Of a stretch of 64,000 nt of DNA, positions 58,137 through 64,000 are shown in pieces. The notes beneath the pieces are model-generated. The model searched no databases and was not told the origin of the DNA. It was given only the letters and a program-made list of their open reading frames with translations. The stretch is taken from NCBI GenBank assembly GCA_037892935.1, contig JAYXKI010000015.1:1054001-1118000 (forward strand), written 5' to 3'. Origin of the DNA: Phlebopus portentosus. Taxonomy: Eukaryota; Basidiomycota; Agaricomycetes; Boletales; Boletinellaceae. A program made the position numbers and the translations under genes. Within the stretch, counting starts at the first letter, position 1. Every line of letters starts with the position of its first letter.

Positions 58137-60778
58137 GTGGGACACTCGCGTGGATGCCGTGTAGAGTGGGAAAAGCAATCAGCGTTCCGATCGCGCGTCT
58201 TTAAGCACGCGCATAATTGCCACTTCGTCCCGGACAGTCTGAAACGCGAGGTCAGCGGCCAGTTACAGAACCGGTCGCTAGGCCATTACTTCGAGAAGAA
58301 ACATGAAGTCACGGACTCCAAGAATGACCAGACGACGTCATCCGAGACCCAGAAGACCGGAGACTTGAAGTATCTGGTGGAAGAAAGCGGTCGTGTGCAG
58401 CTTATCAAAAAAATAAACTTTGCTGTACTCAAATTGATCTGCACCTGCGGGATTCCACCATCCATCGTTGACAGACAGGAGTGGAAGGAACTCCTCTGCG
58501 TCGCAAACCCGAAGTACGACCCACCGAGCTCGAAAACTTTCACGGACTCACTTATTCCGTCCGAGCACGCCTTCGTCAAATGTAAGCAACTTGAGCACCT
58601 CCAATCGCGCGAAAACCTCACCATCAGCTTCGACGGAGGCACGACTGCGGGCCTGCAGTCGATCTACACGGTACATGTCATCACCCCGGAGCGCAGAGCC
58701 TTCCTAGTTGAAGGCAGTGAGGCGTCTACAGTGTCTCACACTGGTCAGCATTTATTCGATGTTCTTAACTCGGTGAGTGGTGCACTTTTATATTTCGTTG
58801 CACTTCTGTATTGATTCTTGTGATAATTCGTTGTACTTCCGTATTGTTGGTTGCAGGTCATCAAAACAATCGGTCCTGAGCGTTTCAGAGGCATAACCTC
58901 TGATAATACTGGCAACACCACGGTGGCGCGCAAACTCATTCGGGAGGCATACCCGTGGATCATCATTCTCCCCGATCCATGTCACCGCCTCAATCTGCTG
59001 TGCAAGGATATCGGGAAGATTGATGCCTTCAAAGAGGTGAGTAAATTTCATTGTCTCGCTATCAGATATGAGACTGACCAATTTTGATACAAGATAATTG
59101 CTCAAGTTCAGCGCGTCGTGAAGTATTTCCACAAGTCGACGAATAGTACTTCGACTTTGAAGCTCAAGCGGCGTGAGCTCGGAATCTCGCAAGGCATCAA
59201 GTCTGTTGGGAAGACTCGGTTCGGAACGATTTATTACGCTGCGCTATCCATCGAGCGAAACTACGGGGCCCTTGTCGAACTCTTCAAAGGGGGCGATATC
59301 AAAGCTTCAGAGATCGCCCCCTATTTTGTTCCTGGATTCACTGCTTCGGCCTTTTCATTTGGCCTTCAACGTCTTACTATGGTACTTTCGCCTATGGCGA
59401 AATCCATCACATGCCTCGAATCGTCTCACTCGACTGTTGCTGATGTTTATTTATTTTGGCTTGCAGTGACCGCCGACATCCATTTTATGCTCTCACAGGA
59501 TGGTCTGGCAACTTCTGATAGCGAAAAAATTCGTCGCGCAGTGAATCGCCGCTTTAACCAGATGGTCAATGAAGCGCCATCTGATGTTTATATTACAGGA
59601 TTTGTTCTCGATCCCAGTGAGTGATTCGAAAAAAAAAAATCATTCATTACACAAACTTTTCCTGCAGGATTTCGTAATGTCCACATTATGCAAGACCTCA
59701 ATCCGCTCGAGATACCCAAGATCAAAATTGGTCCCCGGGACTCTACAGGAAAGCCTGCGAAGTCCAACGAGACACTCCCGCCGACCCTGGTTAGGGTCGG
59801 CAATTTTTTACTCTCCATGTTGCGTGAACACTACCGCAGTCTCAACAAAGACATTGCCGGCCTCAAGCAAGCAGATGCGCGTCTCCGCCTCCCTCGACAA
59901 ATTTTGGAGTATAAAAAATGCGATTATCCGTTCAATATGCGCTTCAAAAAGAACTCCACGGCTGGAGATTGGTGGGCGAAACTCGACAAGAATCCAGATG
60001 CACAACCTCTCGCGGTGAGTCCCGAAATACAACCGTTACATTTCAGTAACTTACTGTTGTTGCAGAAACTCGCCCGTAGTCTCTTCGAGGTTCTGCCAAA
60101 CTCCATGTGCGATGAACGTACCGCTTCAACATTCACTTGGCTGAATTCGCCACTTCGTAATAAGCAAGATTCTTCGACACTCGCGCGAATGACAACGATT
60201 CGCGAATGGTATAGATTCAATCCAGAGGTTGGTTTCTCTTAGAAACCTTGTTACGACTTTTACTTTCTTATGCTATCTAGAATCGCCCTGATCCGTTTTG
60301 CCCTACCGTCAAGTTCTGTAACATGACAGAACTCTTGTTTCGGGACAAGGTTTCGTCATCTCCGCCGCCGGTCTCTTTGGAAAAGCATCGCGAGACATGC
60401 GACTCCAGCTCAGAAGAAATAGTTTTTGATGCTCAGGATGTCGATTTCGACAATTTCGTCGAAGAGAACGACAACGACAATGACGATGACGCAAAGGACA
60501 ATATATACAAGTATGCAGCTGACAAACTAGATCTGGCAAGCCAGATAAATCTGGCTTGCCCGGTACTTCGCGATGTTCTCTCTGATAAGGGGGTAGACTC
60601 TCGTATTTTGGAAATGTCTGCAAATGATTCAAATGCCACGCGACTGATCACGTCCTTCTCTTTTTTTGCGATCAATTTCTTCCTACCTCTCGTGAATAGC
60701 ATGATGCTTGGCTTTGGTACGATCCTTGTGTGGGGGCATATCGGCACTATTTCTCAGGTGGTAGATGCCTGGTTCTGA
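58137..60778 (+). CDS. hAT-type transposase (DUF659 and hAT C-terminal dimerisation regions)
   Basis: Exons <58137-58772, 58857-59036, 59094-59616, 59668-60014, 60066-60227 and 60281-60778 stay in one frame across five introns without stops. Features: a partial BED-like Cys/His start (RGCRVEWEKQ...HAHNCHFV); the DUF659-type catalytic region ENLTISFDGGTTAGLQSIYT, RFRGITSDNTGNTTVARKL, PWIIILPDPCHRLNLLCKDI; then RVVKYFHKSTNS, GKTRFGTIYYAALSIERNY; and the hAT C-terminal block NSMCDERTASTFTWLNSPLR, followed by an acidic tail (VEENDNDNDDDAKDN). Transposases of this group bind and cut DNA for element movement. The first codon at 58137 is GTG inside the frame, so an upstream exon is missing. No terminal inverted repeats or 8-bp duplications found, so it could be immobile or domesticated. 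Confidence 0.82.
60531..60560. repeat. overlapping perfect inverted repeats
   Basis: ATCTGGC-AA-GCCAGAT-AA-ATCTGGC-TTGCC: the middle arm can pair with either the left copy (7 bp) or the right copy (12 bp, GGCAAGCCAGAT with ATCTGGCTTGCC). It lies inside the last transposase exon, coding for LASQINLACP. Confidence 0.8.
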
Positions 60779-61466
60779 GTCGCAAATGCCACGATGTACG
60801 CGCTGCTGGTGGAGATTCAGACGGGAGGACCCGTCAAATAATATTAGAAGGCTAGATAGAAACTCGATGGCTTATTGGTGTGTAAAGCATCCTCCTTCAT
60901 GTGAAGTTGCTTGATGTAACGCCTTTGTCCATCCGGAGAGCAGTCTTCATCGTGGCTTATCTTGATCGTGTCGGCGTCGTATGGGATCCGATCCATATCG
61001 CGAAAGAAGGGCAGAGCTATCGGTGCTGCGTGGGTAAACAAATAGTACATATGAACAGGAGGTAGGCACTTGAAGCAGGTAAATGGGCGCTACGCCAACT
61101 CGAGAGTTAGAGCGGAGAAGTATGTAAACTTTATCTCGACTTTGTCCTCCGTCGATATTACAGTAATCCTGACCACGCCTTCCACCATTTGGGTCCAGAA
61201 ATATATTCCGACTCTCTGATAATCCCATCGCCGTTATTATTGCCACTGACAAGAGACTATCTCACCGCACAACCGATAGCTATCGTCCAAACTGTATTCC
61301 CTAGGGACCTCAATTCATCAATCAATGTACGATGGCATGGAAGAGCGCTGATATAGTATTGGCCACGAGGACAACTCGTGGATCGAGTACTTCATTGGCT
61401 ATAGTATAAAAGATGGGACTGATCAACAAAGAACGGGACCCCACCTTACTCTTCTCTCTCTCCAGC
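60779..61466. other. intergenic, no gene seen
   Basis: Between the transposase and NLR genes. Should hold the NLR promoter; a TATA-like TATAAAAG lies at about 61403-61410. No terminal inverted repeat of the transposase was recognised. Confidence 0.4.
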
Positions 61467-64000
61467 ATGGAGGAGCAAAAACATTTGGCGCTGCAAGGTC
61501 CGTGCGCTCGCTTATCGATGTTTTTTACCTTGATTAACATGCCTGCAGTCATCCGTGTCCACAGAGCCTCGAGTCACGCAAAACATGCTGCAATTTTCGT
61601 GGAAGTCAAGCTTGCCAAATCTGTCCGCAAAACAGGAATTCTCAACGATAATGGAGAACCTGCCTGGAATGATACAGTAACATTGTGAGTGCTACTTGCA
61701 GTTCGTCCTTTCGGTCGCTCAGCGCGGAGTAGCTCTCAGTCCGAAGAATCTACTGTTCTCAAGATCCGTCTCAAGGAAGCACGAAAATTCAATCCAGATC
61801 ATCGGATCGGTCAGGCCGACGTCAATGTCGATGAACTGTTGATCCATTCTTCCGAGGATAATGGTGAGTTCAGAGGCAGTTCAGAAGTTTGTTATTGATG
61901 TATTCGACTAGCCCGAGTTGTCCTTTCTGCACCGACAGGTTTCCTGTCGAGTCGCAAACGGCAGTCATCGACCGGGAGTATTTACCTTCTTCTGAAGAGT
62001 GTAGATACTCTGAACCGCGCAAAAATCGAGATCGAGACAGCCGAAAAGAGCACGGAACGCATCCGAACATTGGCAAGTAGGACGGACTCCACCATGGAGG
62101 TTATCGGGACTGTAATCGAGGCGGCGGAAGTGATAATTGAAATGATCGATAATGTTGCGAAAGTCGGTCAGTTTCTCACGAGTTTGGATAGACGCTGATA
62201 CATCTTCAAGATCCATCCTCTATTCAACTTGTCATGGCAAGCAACGTCAGCTCTATTCAAGGTATGTCGAACGTAGTGTATTCCATCTACGTCGAATCAT
62301 TTGACGACACCGTGCAGCTTGTATCTCAGCAGCTCCATACCGACTCGGAACTGATCGATCTTGTGGATAAGATGAAAACAGCGTTCAGTTTCTCGAGAGA
62401 AACCAGGAACCTGGACGACAAGACGAAGATGCTGAAGCCCATACTGCGGGATTTATTGAATGAGACTGCTGAATGCTCTCGCTTTGTGCAAGAATACTCC
62501 AGGCATGGTTTCCCAGGTAGGCCTGTCCCTTGACTGTCTTTGTGCAGAGGATAATCTTTCATCATAGGGCGAATGAGTAGAATAAGTAGCAGTCGAAAGA
62601 TCAGTGACTATTCAGCACGCTTCGTTGAACTGAGAAAAGAGTTGGACTCGGTTATTGGCTTGAATACGGCCAGAGAGGTCCTTGACATCAGTGCGTCTCA
62701 ATTACAGCATGCGCTTCATTCCCTTGATGTTGTTTCCCAATCCAGGAGTACACCAACAGTTGGAAGCGTTACTGGAGCCGACCAAGTCAGATGCTACCAA
62801 TGTGTCAAGGCGACCTCGATGTCTTGATGGAACGCGCCAGGGATACTTGGATCCGATCATGGAATTCCTCTTCGTTGAGACGTCTCCGAATGTCCTTTGG
62901 CTCACCGGAGCTGCTGGATGCGGGAAAAGTACCATAGCGGTGACTGCTTCAGACAAGTGCGGAGCGAGAAGGTGTCCACCTGCCTATATGTTTTTTGAAC
63001 GGGAGAAAAGCGATCCGAGCTCCGTTATTCGCACTATCGCGTACAAGCTAGCGTTACTCCATCCCTCCGTTTCGGGGAACATCCTTGGGGCCCTCGAGGC
63101 AAACAAGACGATATGCGGTACCACAATCAAGAATCAGTTTGAGAAGCTGCTTCTAGAACCTCTTCATACTATCTCGGATTCTTTGGAAGGACCGATTATT
63201 GTTATTCTGGATGCGTTAGACGAATGCGGCAGTGTGGAACAACGTCGAGAATTACTGCAATTACTGAAGACGGGTTTCATGGAGCTCCCGTCGAAAGTCC
63301 GCACTCTAGTGACTAGTCGTCCCGAAGGGGACATCATGCAAGGTCTATTACGGATTGACGGTATTCAGCATATTGAACTTAATCATGATACCGAGGAAAG
63401 TAGACTGGATGTCAATCGGTACATCCAACAGGCGATGAGGGATGCACTCGGTGAAGACACGCCGAAGGTGCAAGACTTGGGGAAGAGACTCCAAGTTCTC
63501 TGCGATGCTGCAGGTGGACTCTTTATTTGGGCATCGACTGCAGTTAAAATGGTGCAAGGTACTATTAACCCCGGACGGAGCCTGCTAAAACTTGTGGACG
63601 ATGTTCAGTCAGTCATTGGTCTTGACGGTCTTTATGCGACTGCGCTCGAAGGGTCGGAAATCTGGCAATCAGACTCGAAAGACGAAGGCACGGCCATTCT
63701 GGGACTTATATTAGTCCAAAAGGAAGCTGTGACCGGATCCGTTATCGCGGCCTTCCTAGGACTCGAGGAAGACACTGTGGATCGTATCTTGAGGCGCCTT
63801 CGATCCGTCGTTTCACATGAGACTGGGAAGCCGGTTCGTCTGCACCACGCGTCTTTTGCCGACTATCTATTGTCACTCGAAAGGTCTGGGGGCAAACCAT
63901 GGCACATCGACCAGATTACGCAGAAGCAAGCCGTGACTGATCGGTGCTTCGATGTCTTGGCGGAGAACTTGCGTTTCAACATAGGTAACCTTGAATCGTC
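61467..64000 (+). CDS. NLR-like STAND protein: C2 domain plus NACHT, 3' end cut by window
   Basis: Exons 61467-61497, 61549-61684, 61730-61863, 61912-62162, 62211-62261, 62318-62519, 62570-about 62693 and about 62749 to the edge. The N-terminal C2-type domain reads AIFVEVKLAKSVRKTGILND, GEPAWNDTVTF, VLKIRLKEARKFNPDHRIGQ; helical linker with IHPLFNLSWQATSALFK and LVDKMKTAFSFSRETRNLDD. NACHT: WLTGAAGCGKST (Walker A, 62898-62933), IIVILDALDECG (Walker B, about 63194-63229), LVTSRPE (sensor, 63306-63326) and LHHASFADYLL. Fungal NLRs of this build act in non-self recognition and regulated cell death; the C-terminal repeat domain (WD, ankyrin or TPR) lies beyond the edge. A 48-nt intron (62163-62210) removes an in-frame TGA. 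An in-frame upstream ATG at 61413 is an alternative start. Confidence 0.87.

Noticed and set aside
62573..62827. frame ending ...CYQCVKATSMS as the end of the NLR
   Set aside because: It reads through an intron (about 62694-62748); the spliced frame continues into the NACHT domain without a stop to the window edge.

Overview
The window looks like a piece of an Agaricomycete (mushroom-forming basidiomycete) genome. Genes are dense in short introns of about 45-70 nt with GT...AG ends, several exons are very small (6-24 nt), and the protein set is typically basidiomycete: a Bqt4-like KilA-N/APSES protein, an expanded metacaspase-like family, Kre9/Knh-like and other Ser/Thr-rich surface proteins, and a C2-NACHT NLR. 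All exon joins were worked out by eye from splice signals, reading frame and family knowledge. Where a join could not be resolved this is said.

Layout. 1-10.7 kb: the end of a WLM (Wss1-type) metalloprotease gene, a Bqt4-like inner-nuclear-membrane protein, then three paralogous small secreted Ser/Thr-rich protein genes (one on the minus strand, two on the plus strand) with the Mediator subunit gene MED7 between the second and third. 10.7-13.7 kb: no recognised gene. 13.7-16.8 kb: a metacaspase-like gene with a long insert between the p20 and p10 parts. 19.2-29.3 kb: a complete 10,027-bp Ty3/Gypsy chromodomain-type LTR retrotransposon with LTRs that read as identical, a 5-bp target duplication and one unbroken 2,990-codon gag-pol frame, so a very recent insertion. 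31.1-32.3 kb: a minus-strand gene with a possible DUF6699-like C-terminus. 32.3-38.8 kb: no gene recognised.

38.8-41.3 kb: an inverted, decayed 2.5-kb fragment of the same retrotransposon (gag part only). It ends 45 bp before the start codon of SDH3, the cytochrome b subunit gene of succinate dehydrogenase. 43.2-45.3 kb: a broken S9 prolyl-oligopeptidase-type pseudogene that has lost its catalytic serine. 45.7-51.6 kb: a roughly 1,835-residue acidic low-complexity protein gene with a one-base frameshift. 52.4-53.5 kb: a Kre9/Knh-like GPI-anchored protein. 54.2-57.6 kb: the arginine methyltransferase PRMT5. 58.1-60.8 kb: a hAT-type transposase gene. 61.5 kb to the right edge: a C2-NACHT NLR gene cut by the window end.

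The genes do not form one pathway. Housekeeping genes (MED7, SDH3, PRMT5) are interleaved with cell-surface, programmed-death/NLR and transposon genes. The main points for follow-up are the young retrotransposon and its fragment next to SDH3, the metacaspase and NLR genes, and the local expansion of secreted proteins.
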